A stretch of 64,000 nt of DNA, taken from positions 1 to 64,000 of the forward strand of contig NZ_FNBL01000010.1 in assembly GCF_900102315.1 (NCBI RefSeq). The letters run 5' to 3'. The first letter of the stretch is position 1. Each line of letters begins with the position of its first letter. The stretch comes from Celeribacter baekdonensis (lineage in GTDB: Bacteria > Pseudomonadota > Alphaproteobacteria > Rhodobacterales > Rhodobacteraceae). The notes beneath the pieces were generated by a model. The model saw only the letters and a program-made list of their open reading frames with translations, was not told the origin of the DNA and searched no databases. Position numbers and translations under genes: made by a program. Positions 8,495 through 16,824 of the stretch are shown here, in pieces.

Positions 8495-9667
8495 CTAGCG
8501 CAGCCTCGCGCGCATCAGGGGCCGTGTCAGGTAACTCAAAACGGAACGCTTTCCGCTTTCGATGTCGACCTGCGCCACCATCCCCGGACGAATGGCAAAC
8601 TGCTCGTCAAAACGCTCAAGATAGCTGACATCCGTGCGGATCATAACCCGGTAAAAATCCTGCGGACCCTGCGCCGTGTCCTCTTCGACCGTATCCTCAG
8701 AAATCTGGGTCACAGTGCCCCGCAAGTCCCCGTAAGTGGCGAAATCATATGCTGTGATTTTCACACTTGCTGGCATCCCCGGCGCAACAAAAGCAACATC
8801 TTGCGGTTTCACCTTTGTCTCAATCAAAAGTTGATCGTCCGTCGGAGTGATTTCCATAATCGGTTCGCCCGGCTGAACAACCCCGCCAAGCGTGGTGATT
8901 TTGATATTGTTGACCCGGCCAGCCACAGGAGAGCGGATTTCCGTCCGTTGGAACTCGTCTTGTTTCTGGATCAATTCCTGTTGGAGAGTCGTCAGCTTCG
9001 CCCGTCGCGCGGCCAGGTCTTTGTAAGCGTCCTGCACATAAACATTTCGAACCTCATTGATCTTACCGTCCAGCTCCGCTTTTTGTTGGCGCAATTGCAA
9101 CAGATCAATCTGGCTCACAGCACCCCCTGCGGCCAAAGGGCTTGTGATTTCAATCTGGCGTTCTATGGTGCTCCGCTCCTCTTCTAAAGACATCAAAGAG
9201 GCCTCCAACTTGGTGCGCCGCGCCTTAAACAAGCGCAATTCTCCGGCCTCCGCCTCGTTTGGCGTCGGCCCGAATTCAAGATGCGGTTGCTCCATCACCT
9301 CGGCTTCCAACCGCATGGTTTCCGCCTTAAGCGCCGTGATCTCCGCTTGCGTTGCATTAAATGCTGTCTCTGACCGTGTTGGGTCCAAACGCGCAATCAA
9401 TTGACCTTCCAGAACAATATCGCCTTCACTCACATGCAGTTCCGCAAGAATCCCGCCTTCCAGACTTTGAATGGATTGCAAACGGCGCAACGGCACGACC
9501 CGCCCGTCACCACGCGTGATTTCGTTGATCTGCGCAATGGCCGCCCAACCGATAGCGATAAAGAGGGACAAAACAACGGTTTGAATGACCAAACGCGACC
9601 GTTTCAGAGTCTGACGACGATAGCTCCCGTCGATATGGCTTGTGGTGACCAAATCCGCGCTCGTCAT
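8495..9667 (-). CDS. HlyD-family type I secretion membrane-fusion (adaptor) protein
   Basis: 390 residues. A short cytoplasmic N-terminus and one membrane helix (LVIQTVVLSLFIAIGWAAIA, ~26-45) come first. Then the lipoyl half-motif (SIQSLEGGILAELHVSEGD), long coiled-coil helices (~100-240), the returning lipoyl half (EIRSPVAGRVNNIKITTLGG) and a beta-barrel end. It bridges the inner-membrane ABC protein and the TolC-like channel. Its ATG overlaps the stop of the ABC gene (ATGA at 9664-9667), so translation is coupled. Confidence 0.95.
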   Translation of the reverse strand: MTSADLVTTSHIDGSYRRQTLKRSRLVIQTVVLSLFIAIGWAAIAQINEITRGDGRVVPLRRLQSIQSLEGGILAELHVSEGDIVLEGQLIARLDPTRSETAFNATQAEITALKAETMRLEAEVMEQPHLEFGPTPNEAEAGELRLFKARRTKLEASLMSLEEERSTIERQIEITSPLAAGGAVSQIDLLQLRQQKAELDGKINEVRNVYVQDAYKDLAARRAKLTTLQQELIQKQDEFQRTEIRSPVAGRVNNIKITTLGGVVQPGEPIMEITPTDDQLLIETKVKPQDVAFVAPGMPASVKITAYDFATYGDLRGTVTQISEDTVEEDTAQGPQDFYRVMIRTDVSYLERFDEQFAIRPGMVAQVDIESGKRSVLSYLTRPLMRARLR

Positions 9668-11799
9668 TTTACGGCCTGAACAGGTTTTTGCTGAACCGAG
9701 TTCGCCCGCGCGGAATTCAAGATTTGAAGCAAATCCCCATCGCGGGCAACCCGCCCGTCATTCAGGACAATCGCGCGCTCTGTCAGCCCAAGCAATTCGC
9801 GCTTATGCGTCGAAATAATCGTTGTGCGCCCTTGGAGCCATAGTTTCAAATGCGCGATGACCTTTGCTTCGGTCACATGATCGAAGGCAGAGGTCGGTTC
9901 ATCGAGAAGGACCACTTTCGGATCTTGCAACAGGACACGCGCCAAGCCAATAGACTGGCGTTGCCCACCGGATACGTTTGCATTGCTTTGAATCCGAAGG
10001 TCGAGACCTTTGACGTGCTGGCGGACAAATTTCCCAAGTCCGACCGCGTCGAGCGCCTGAAGCAATTCATCATCCGTATGAAGCCCATGGTCCAAAAGCA
10101 GGTTTTCCCGCAGCGTTCCCTGAAACAGTGCCACGCTTTGGGGCAGATATCCAATTTGTCGGCGCCGATCAATTGGATCAATTTGGCTGAGAGCAAGATT
10201 ATCAAGCAGAACACTGCCCGCTTGCGGATCGGTCAATCCGGCCAAAAGCCGCAACATCGTCGATTTCCCCGCACCATTCCCGCCAAGCAGCGAAATCCGC
10301 TCACCTTGAGCGATTTTCAAGTCAGGGATCGCAAGAACGGGAGGGGCCAGCGGGTCATGGCGAAACACCACATCTTGCAGATGGTAGTCCCCAGCCATTT
10401 CAGCGGCACGCACAAAGTGACGATCCGAAGGGCGTTCAACCGAAAGCTTCATGATTTCGTTCAGACCTTCCATCGCCGCGCGGACATGCTGCCACTTGGC
10501 CAAAAGTCCAGCCACCTGCCCCATCGGCGACATCGCGCGTGTGGACAAAAGCGTACAGGCAATCAGGCTCCCGACCGTCAACTCCCCGGCACTGATCAGA
10601 TAAACACCGGCAATGACAACGCCCGCATAGGCAAGCCTTTGCACAGAGCTGACGAGTTGGCTCATCAATGTCGTCAAATTCCGCGTTTTGATGGCCGTCG
10701 TAGCCATAGCAGCGGTCAATTGTGCATGCGCACGTTGCAACCGCCCTTCGGCACGACAGGCCTTAACGGTTTCAAGATTGGAAATGGTCTCCAAAAGGAG
10801 ACCGTTCAGTGCCGCCGCTTCACGCGTGTTTTCCCTTGAAGCCCGCGCAAGCTTCTTCTGCATCAGCAGTCCGGGCACCACGCTTAAAACGACACCGGCG
10901 AGCACAACCCACGCAACGTTACCGCCGATAAACCAGATCACGCCAAGGAAGATGAGCACGAAAGGGAGGTCGCAAATGGCCGTGACCGTACTTGAGGTGA
11001 AAAACTCCCGCACCACGGCAAAATCTCTGACCTGATTGGCAAAAACCCCCGTCGACGCAGGTTGGTTGGCCAACCGCATGTTGGCAACTTTGTCAAAAAG
11101 CTGGGCCGACAATCGCAGATCAAGATCTCGACCGGACACATCAACAAGAGACGAGCGCATCAAACGCAGCACCAGTTCGAGCACAATCGCGATACCGACG
11201 CCACTCGACAGAATCCAAAGCGTATCGAACGCATTGTTTGGGACAACGCGGTCATAGACCTGCATCGAAAAAAGCGCCGTGGCGACCGCGAGAATATTGG
11301 CCGCAAAGGAGGCGATCATCACATCGCGATAGATCCACCAGTTTTCCCAAAGCGGGCCAAGCAACCAATGCTCGCGCCCGGCCTTCTTCCCGTCGAGTCG
11401 GTCCGAAACGATGTCGATCGGCTTGGAGATGAGGACCTTTCCGTCATGCAAACGATCGAGTTCCTCAAAGGTCCAAATCGCTTTTCCGCCTCCCGATTCA
11501 GGCAGAACGACTGTTGCCCGCTGCTCCGTCAGAGTTTCGAGAATGAGGGTGCGGCCATCTTTCAAAAAGAGCAGCACCGGAAAGCTGTGATCCGGCAAAG
11601 CGCGCAGCGGCTCACGGCTAATCCGGCAACTCATATTGGCACGCCGCAGGGCAAGTGGCGCCAGATCTGGCGTCAACAGCGCGCCAACATCGCGCGGCAA
11701 CCCCGTGGTCAACTGCGTGACAGAGGTCGAAACGCCTTGCAAACGGCACAGTTCCAAAAGTCCGAGAACAAGAGGATCGTGAGACACGGTATCTTTCAT
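9664..11799 (-). CDS. Type I secretion ABC transporter/permease with C39-like N-terminal domain
   Basis: 711 residues. The N-terminal ~130 residues are a peptidase-C39-like domain lacking the catalytic Cys, as in HlyB or LapB-type exporters, so it should bind but not cleave substrates. Six membrane helices follow (~160-430). The nucleotide-binding domain has Walker A GGNGAGKST, signature SGGQ and Walker B VVLLDEPTSAFD. I chose the ATG at 11799 because AGAGGT precedes it by six bases; an upstream in-frame ATG at 11817 would overlap that site. It powers export of the repeat proteins encoded on either side (inference from context). Confidence 0.95.
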   Translation of the reverse strand: MKDTVSHDPLVLGLLELCRLQGVSTSVTQLTTGLPRDVGALLTPDLAPLALRRANMSCRISREPLRALPDHSFPVLLFLKDGRTLILETLTEQRATVVLPESGGGKAIWTFEELDRLHDGKVLISKPIDIVSDRLDGKKAGREHWLLGPLWENWWIYRDVMIASFAANILAVATALFSMQVYDRVVPNNAFDTLWILSSGVGIAIVLELVLRLMRSSLVDVSGRDLDLRLSAQLFDKVANMRLANQPASTGVFANQVRDFAVVREFFTSSTVTAICDLPFVLIFLGVIWFIGGNVAWVVLAGVVLSVVPGLLMQKKLARASRENTREAAALNGLLLETISNLETVKACRAEGRLQRAHAQLTAAMATTAIKTRNLTTLMSQLVSSVQRLAYAGVVIAGVYLISAGELTVGSLIACTLLSTRAMSPMGQVAGLLAKWQHVRAAMEGLNEIMKLSVERPSDRHFVRAAEMAGDYHLQDVVFRHDPLAPPVLAIPDLKIAQGERISLLGGNGAGKSTMLRLLAGLTDPQAGSVLLDNLALSQIDPIDRRRQIGYLPQSVALFQGTLRENLLLDHGLHTDDELLQALDAVGLGKFVRQHVKGLDLRIQSNANVSGGQRQSIGLARVLLQDPKVVLLDEPTSAFDHVTEAKVIAHLKLWLQGRTTIISTHKRELLGLTERAIVLNDGRVARDGDLLQILNSARANSVQQKPVQAVK

Positions 11800-11823
11800 T
11801 TCAGTACCTCTTTCCATCTCGCA

Positions 11824-13107
11824 TCATTGCACCGTCGACCCAGCCAAAAGCATGGTGCCCAAGACACCAAGATCTTTGGCCGCTTCATATTCAGTGCGTT
11901 TACGCTCATCGTAAGTGTCGATCTTATCAATCTGTGCGTCGTAGAGGTCTCTCCCGGTGGTCAGAAGGTCGAGAATTTCCCGCTGACCAGCAACGAATTG
12001 CTTCTCATAAGTCTGCAAAACCTTTCCTGCTTCGACAAGCTGAACCTCTCTGGATTGTTCACTGCGACGCAACAGACTTAGACGTTCAAGCGCGCTGCTT
12101 GCGATGTTCATGAGCTGCCGCTCTTGCCCTTGAAGCGAGGCTTTTGCACCCTCTACGGCCAACTGCGCAGATTGTATTTTGCGTTGACCGAACCCTCGCG
12201 AATTCAGATCCACGCCGGCAGATATCCCAACTGCCGTCTGTGTATCGCCTCCGTTGAGGTCCATGCGACCCTGTGCCTGAAGGTTGATCGTTGGGAAACG
12301 TTGCGCCTTCGCGACCTGCACCCCAGCTTCGGCTTCGGCAACGGCAGCGCGTGCCGCGATGTAACCGGGCGCAATCCGGATCGCTGCGTTGATCTTATCT
12401 CGTGAGCCATAATGGTCCGAAAACAGAAGAGACGGCGGAAGTTGGACCGCATCCACCTTTTGACCAATCAAAAACTCAAGCTGCGCCATGGCAATCTGAC
12501 GGTTTGCCATCAGCTGGGACATCTGCTCATCCGCACGCGAAATTTCCAACCGCGCCCGCGCCACTTCACTGTTGTCGCTCACCCCTGCCGCCGCTCGATC
12601 CTGCGTTTGACCGGCCAGACGACGCGCAAACGTCATGTACTCTTTTGTATAAGAAATTTTGCGATCCATCACCTCAACATCAAGGAAGAAGCCCGCAATC
12701 TCAAACGTGAGGTCTTCGACCGCCATCTTCAAATCCGAAACGGCTTGCACCCGAACTTGGGATGCCTCGGCAATCTGGTTTCGCGTCCGACCCCAATCAA
12801 ACAGGACTTGCGTCACGCTCAACGTGACACCGGGCCCGTCACTGTCCGTCGTGCTGCTGTCTCCTGACAGGCTGATCGAGGGGAAATAGGCATCTCTGGC
12901 GGCTTGAATATCGACATTTTTGGCCGCTACTTTCTGGCGCAGCGCTTCGACACTTGGATCACTTGCCGTGGCGATCAGGACGGCTTCCTGAAGCGACATT
13001 TGTGCATGTGCGGGTGTCGACAGGGCAAAAATAAGCGGTGAAAGCCATAGCACCGCTTTCAGAGAGCGTTCGAAAAATGCGCCGATTTTCCTGATGTGGA
13101 CTGGCAT
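11824..13107 (-). CDS. TolC-family outer membrane channel of type I secretion
   Basis: 427 residues with a signal peptide (hydrophobic core VLWLSPLIFALSTPAHA, cleavage after AHA). It has two internally homologous TolC halves rich in long amphipathic helices. The first begins SLQEAVLIATASDPSVEALRQ, with YFPSISLSGDSS and VTQVLFDWGRTR; the second begins around AAIRIAPGYIAARA. The length fits the LapE/AggA type. It sits between the small prefix-domain protein (start/stop overlap at 13107) and the ABC gene, and completes an outer-membrane exit duct. Confidence 0.93.
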   Translation of the reverse strand: MPVHIRKIGAFFERSLKAVLWLSPLIFALSTPAHAQMSLQEAVLIATASDPSVEALRQKVAAKNVDIQAARDAYFPSISLSGDSSTTDSDGPGVTLSVTQVLFDWGRTRNQIAEASQVRVQAVSDLKMAVEDLTFEIAGFFLDVEVMDRKISYTKEYMTFARRLAGQTQDRAAAGVSDNSEVARARLEISRADEQMSQLMANRQIAMAQLEFLIGQKVDAVQLPPSLLFSDHYGSRDKINAAIRIAPGYIAARAAVAEAEAGVQVAKAQRFPTINLQAQGRMDLNGGDTQTAVGISAGVDLNSRGFGQRKIQSAQLAVEGAKASLQGQERQLMNIASSALERLSLLRRSEQSREVQLVEAGKVLQTYEKQFVAGQREILDLLTTGRDLYDAQIDKIDTYDERKRTEYEAAKDLGVLGTMLLAGSTVQ

Positions 13108-13766
13108 TACAGCAACTCCCCAACATCCAGACCAGCAAGTAAACCTTGCCCCTCTGGCATGATCATATCGAAGGAGAGCGCTGTGGTATCCGCTGTGGCA
13201 TCTTCCAATGATGTCGAAAAAATACCTTTATTTTCATCCACCTCCGCCGTGAAATCCTGTATGTCAGCTTGATCAGGTGCTGCCAGATCGACGCCCTCCT
13301 CATGAGGGGTCTCATCCTCTTGGGTCATGGCAAAAAGCAAGCCTGCGGCCCCGATGCCGTAGCCCGTGATGACAAAGGGATCAATCGCATCGCCACCCTC
13401 ATGGGAAAGCTCCGCACCACCCACGCCTGCGTCGACCGCCTGAGTGTTATGTGCCACGTCAACAGCCGGGTCATCAAATGCCATGTCGGCTTCAGGCACC
13501 ATCAGGCCCGTCACAACCGGAACACCCGTTTCATCGGCAAACAGGCTGTACGCGCCGGCTGGGCCGATCACAAAGAAATTTTCGACCAGGATCTCGGAGC
13601 CATCGGTCAATGTCACATGCAAATCCGCTCCGAGTTTTTCAAATCCTGCGATCTCCGCCTGATCTTGCATCAACGTCAAACGACCCGGTGCCGTCAACGC
13701 AAGGCGCGACGCCGTCGTTGGGGCAACTCTGCCATCGCTGGCCTGAAAGAGGACAGATACGGTCAT
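13107..13766 (-). CDS. Small acidic protein with prefix-like domain, first gene of the exporter operon
   Basis: 219 residues from the chosen ATG at 13766; an upstream in-frame start at 13832 has no recognisable ribosome site. The N-terminal ~80 residues resemble the prefix-like beta domain of the repeat proteins (AEIAGFEKLGADLHVTLTDG, EILVENFFVIG). A Gly/Ala hydrophobic segment (GYGIGAAGLLFAM) and an acidic tail (QEDETPHEEG, DLAAPDQADIQD) follow, ending in GLLAGLDVGELL. It lacks the long repeats. Its stop overlaps the TolC gene start. It may be a short exported partner, or a decoy or plug for the exporter; that is speculation from architecture. Confidence 0.6.
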   Translation of the reverse strand: MTVSVLFQASDGRVAPTTASRLALTAPGRLTLMQDQAEIAGFEKLGADLHVTLTDGSEILVENFFVIGPAGAYSLFADETGVPVVTGLMVPEADMAFDDPAVDVAHNTQAVDAGVGGAELSHEGGDAIDPFVITGYGIGAAGLLFAMTQEDETPHEEGVDLAAPDQADIQDFTAEVDENKGIFSTSLEDATADTTALSFDMIMPEGQGLLAGLDVGELL

Positions 13767-14081
13767 TTTTGTGAACTCAAGTTGTGAGTGGAAAAAACAT
13801 GCCCAAACCTCATACCGTAAAAGCATGGCCATAGGATCACATCAATCATTTCAAATATCTTAAGGAGCCATCTGCTTACAAAAAGAACTTCAGGCACCCC
13901 ATCCCCCCTATCAAACTCCATCATAATGATCTCACCATGTCCTTTTGATTAAGGCAACCGCCAACAGTTACCCATAAGGACTACATGAAAGAAATCGCCC
14001 AATAAAAGGCATATGGCAGAATATTCATTTATTCAAAATGAATATCAAGGCAAAGGATGTAATTATGTGACTAGATCACAC
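13767..14081. other. Intergenic region with a 10-bp inverted repeat
   Basis: About 315 bases between two minus-strand genes. A perfect AT-rich inverted repeat (ATATTCATTT at 14021-14030, AAATGAATAT at 14036-14045) lies ~40 bases past the stop of the gene at 14082. It could act as a terminator-like hairpin or an operator. The exporter operon promoter should lie in 13770-13900. Nothing else is recognisable. Confidence 0.4.
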
Positions 14082-15752
14082 TTAAACCTGATCATCTTGA
14101 TCAAAGGAAAGCCCATCAAGCAGAGAGGTATCAGACTGAACAATGTCCGCGATGCCCGCAATAATGCCATCCGAATCGCCAAGAATCCCACCAATATCGG
14201 AAAAATCACCCAACGAATCCTGACCTGCGCCCTCAAGCAAAACGTCAAATGCGTCACCGCCAGCCAGAATATCACTGCTGGGGGGGCCAAGAATTTCGCT
14301 CAAAAGGGAGTCAACATCGTCATTCGCAACGCCCGATGCCACGGCACCAAGCAAGCCCTGCTCCACAAAAGAACCCGTCAGGCTATCTTCGCTCGCGAGG
14401 CCCGCAAACAAATCATCGAAGCCTCCGACATCGCCCTGTGCAACATCGAAACCCAACACATCGGTATCGCCGAGCAGATTCGACATTAAGTCATCGACAG
14501 TCCCAGACGACAGACCTTCAATAAGCTCTGACACCGTATCTGACGCCTCACCCAAGGGAGCCTCGACATCCATCAGAGACTCGATATATCCTTCATCAGG
14601 CACTGTGGAGGCCTCGTCCAGAGTCTCGGCGTTCGTGCTGCCAAGACCGAGTAGCCCACCAAGAAGACCATCACTCCCCAACACATCCCCCAGGATGCCA
14701 TCAGACCCGACAAGATCTCCGACCACAGGGATGTCACCGACGATTTCATCGACCAGACCGCCGTCGCCAAGCAGGTCATCCACAACGCCAGACACAATGC
14801 CATCTTCACCGATCAGGTCGTCAACCACACCTGTTCCAAGGATTGGGTCCAGCACACCATCCAAAAGACCGCCATCCCCGAGCAGCGGATCAAGGAGGTC
14901 TCCTAAAAGCCCATCCTCACCAATCAAATCGGACAAAAGGCCGTCTTCGCCCAGAATGATTTCGACCACACCATCCAAAAGACCATCTTCGCCCAGAAGC
15001 CCTTCAAGAACCTCCAAGTCCAGGATGCCGCCTTCACCGATCAACCCGTCGAGCAAATCGTCCAGCAGCCCCTCATCCCCAAGAAGCCCGTCCAGCAACC
15101 CACCTTCACCAAGCAGAGCATCAAGGAGGTCGTCGACAAGGCCATCCTCCCCCAGCACGGGATCAAGGACAGACCCGACCAAACCTTCTGTGTCAGACCC
15201 AATAAAATCAATGGTTTGAGAGGGACCCTCTTCATCCGCAAGACGCGTACCGTCTCCCTCGACGTCGTCCTGAGACAACATTTCGGTCATCGCCTCCGCA
15301 GCGGCACCCGCATTTGCGATGCCTGCTGTTCGACCCGATGCCGCCACAGCAGCAGAAGGCGAAAACTCTGGCTCCACACCCACGCTTTCAGCCGCCTCGT
15401 CCACTGTGAGGGCAACAGGCGCCTCTGCGGCTACATTCTCCGCAGTCACATCCACCCCGTTCACATCATCATGTGTCACGGGCGCTTGCGACGGGTCAAA
15501 ATCATCGTCGGTCGGTTCGACATCCACATCTTCCGTGGAAGAAGCCCACAGGCTGTTGGCAACACCGCTTTGCATCGCCAACCCCATACCAATCGCACTG
15601 GCGGCAACGCCACTCAGGCCAGATTTGGAGCTTAGGCGATCCGGTTCAGCCATATGGGAGGAAAGAGGCAATACATTTGCCAATTCCTGACGTTCTACCG
15701 TTTCATTTTGACTTTTTTTCGCCGACACGTTCGCCGCACTCCAATTCAACAA
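14082..15752 (-). CDS. Third acidic Leu/Gly/Asp repeat protein
   Basis: 556 residues if the TTG at 15752 is the start (GAAGAG lies just upstream); an ATG at 15653 is the alternative but has no ribosome site. There is no clear prefix domain. A hydrophobic segment (LSGVAASAIGMGLAMQSG, ~46-63) is followed by an acidic run (TEDVDVEPTDDDFD). The centre (~190-380) is built from units such as LLGEDGLLDGLL, VLDPILG and DLIGEDGI. The C-terminal ~170 residues are non-repetitive and acidic. No Cys is present. The composition matches the proteins at 1-887 and 1150-2781, so it is probably another exporter substrate, although it is only distantly similar in sequence. Confidence 0.65.
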   Translation of the reverse strand: MLNWSAANVSAKKSQNETVERQELANVLPLSSHMAEPDRLSSKSGLSGVAASAIGMGLAMQSGVANSLWASSTEDVDVEPTDDDFDPSQAPVTHDDVNGVDVTAENVAAEAPVALTVDEAAESVGVEPEFSPSAAVAASGRTAGIANAGAAAEAMTEMLSQDDVEGDGTRLADEEGPSQTIDFIGSDTEGLVGSVLDPVLGEDGLVDDLLDALLGEGGLLDGLLGDEGLLDDLLDGLIGEGGILDLEVLEGLLGEDGLLDGVVEIILGEDGLLSDLIGEDGLLGDLLDPLLGDGGLLDGVLDPILGTGVVDDLIGEDGIVSGVVDDLLGDGGLVDEIVGDIPVVGDLVGSDGILGDVLGSDGLLGGLLGLGSTNAETLDEASTVPDEGYIESLMDVEAPLGEASDTVSELIEGLSSGTVDDLMSNLLGDTDVLGFDVAQGDVGGFDDLFAGLASEDSLTGSFVEQGLLGAVASGVANDDVDSLLSEILGPPSSDILAGGDAFDVLLEGAGQDSLGDFSDIGGILGDSDGIIAGIADIVQSDTSLLDGLSFDQDDQV

Positions 15753-16239
15753 AACTCTTCAGCGCGAATACTAGCAAAAAATCCACCCACCGCGCGGCTA
15801 CGATATCTACTTCTGCTCATAAAAGCAATTCTGTCGCATCCAAATCTACGCAGATTCGCCTCATGATTAGTCCGATTTACCTATTCATACCCTTAAGACA
15901 CCTAATAGACAATATTTAGTATATATATCATATACTGGCGACAGTATAACGGTAACTTTTTCAAGCTTCATCATATATTAGCGGGCCAGCACCCCCCAAC
16001 GTATAATGTTAGCGCCCCATATTGGGTTGAAAATGACATAGATCAAATAGCCCGGATGGAAAGGAACGTTTTTCATTTTAATCACTTCATGTCTCAAAGT
16101 CCCAAACGCCTGCATGATTTGCCAATACCAAAGCAACACTTGCCCTCGTAAAGCACCACATGCTGGGATTTTGGCACAAAATTTTTGCTACCTCTGAAAA
16201 ACCGGATCGTTTGAAGCTGGAGTTTTCTGCTAAATCCCT
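15753..16239. other. AT-rich intergenic region upstream of the third repeat protein
   Basis: About 490 bases without a convincing gene. It includes a low-GC stretch with TATATATA and an imperfect ATACTG/CAGTAT inverted pair around 15915-15950, likely promoter/operator DNA for the minus-strand gene at 15752. Beyond ~16030 the sequence has the character of decayed mobile DNA leading into the IS3 remnant. Confidence 0.4.
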
Positions 16240-16492
16240 GACTGGGGTAGGAGCGGAGGCGCAGACGGCGTTCATTCTGAAGCAGAGCGGGCAAGGAACG
16301 CTAGTCGCTGAGATCAGCCGCAAGGCCGGAATCAGCTAGACAATCTACTTCACAATTGGAAGAAGAAGCATAGGGGCTTGCGCCTGACGAAATGCACCGG
16401 CTGAAGGCACCCGAAGATGAGAACCCCCGACTGAAGAAGACCGTAGTGGATCTGTCTTAAACCGTGAGATGTTGCGGGACGTCATTCGGCGA
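16240..16492 (+). pseudogene. IS3-family transposase OrfA remnant
   Basis: Translation in shifting plus frames gives the conserved OrfA sequence: AFILKQSGQGTLVAEISRKA, then GIS-stop, NWKKKHRGL, PDEMHRLKAPEDENPRLKK, VVDLS-stop and NREMLRDVIRRKL. These match the helix-turn-helix and leucine-zipper parts of IS3/IS407-type OrfA. At least two in-frame stops and two frameshifts make it inactive. No intact OrfB follows, and no terminal repeats are apparent. Confidence 0.75.
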
Positions 16493-16559
16493 AAGCTCTG
16501 AAGCCTGGCCGTTTGTGCACGGTTGTCACCAGGATGTGCGTCGATTGGATGTATCGATC

Positions 16560-16727
16560 AGGAAGCCGGGCGCGGCGCAAGAGTACCCTCATGTTTCCCT
16601 CGCTGATGCCGAGGATCTGACAGACTTCCACGGCGTCCAGCTCCTGCTGTCCGCGCAAGATAAGAACAGATCGCTGCGCCAGCGGCAGAGTTTCAATCGC
16701 CCCACAGACACCGACAGGGGCTTCCTA
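16560..16727 (-). pseudogene. ECF RNA polymerase sigma factor fragment (region 4)
   Basis: On the minus strand the frame reads AIETLPLAQRSVLILRGQQE and LDAVEVCQILGISEGNMRVL, then LRRARL. This is the sigma-70 region 4 helix-turn-helix of ECF factors. An in-frame TAG at 16725-16727 precedes it, the N-terminal region 2 is absent, and the 3' side runs into the IS3 debris. It is a leftover of a gene cut by insertion and deletion. Confidence 0.65.
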
Positions 16728-16824
16728 TAATGCGAAACTAGAATGCGAAATTGGGCGCTTGCGGTGAACAAAAGCTCCCGGTCTTAAGTCTTCGGCTCAT
16801 GTCTCATTCATTACCAGGCGGGCA

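Noticed and set aside
14066-14078. GTGA-N5-TCAC as a CRP-like site near the stop of the gene at 14082
   Set aside because: Too short and located at the 3' end of the gene, not at a promoter.
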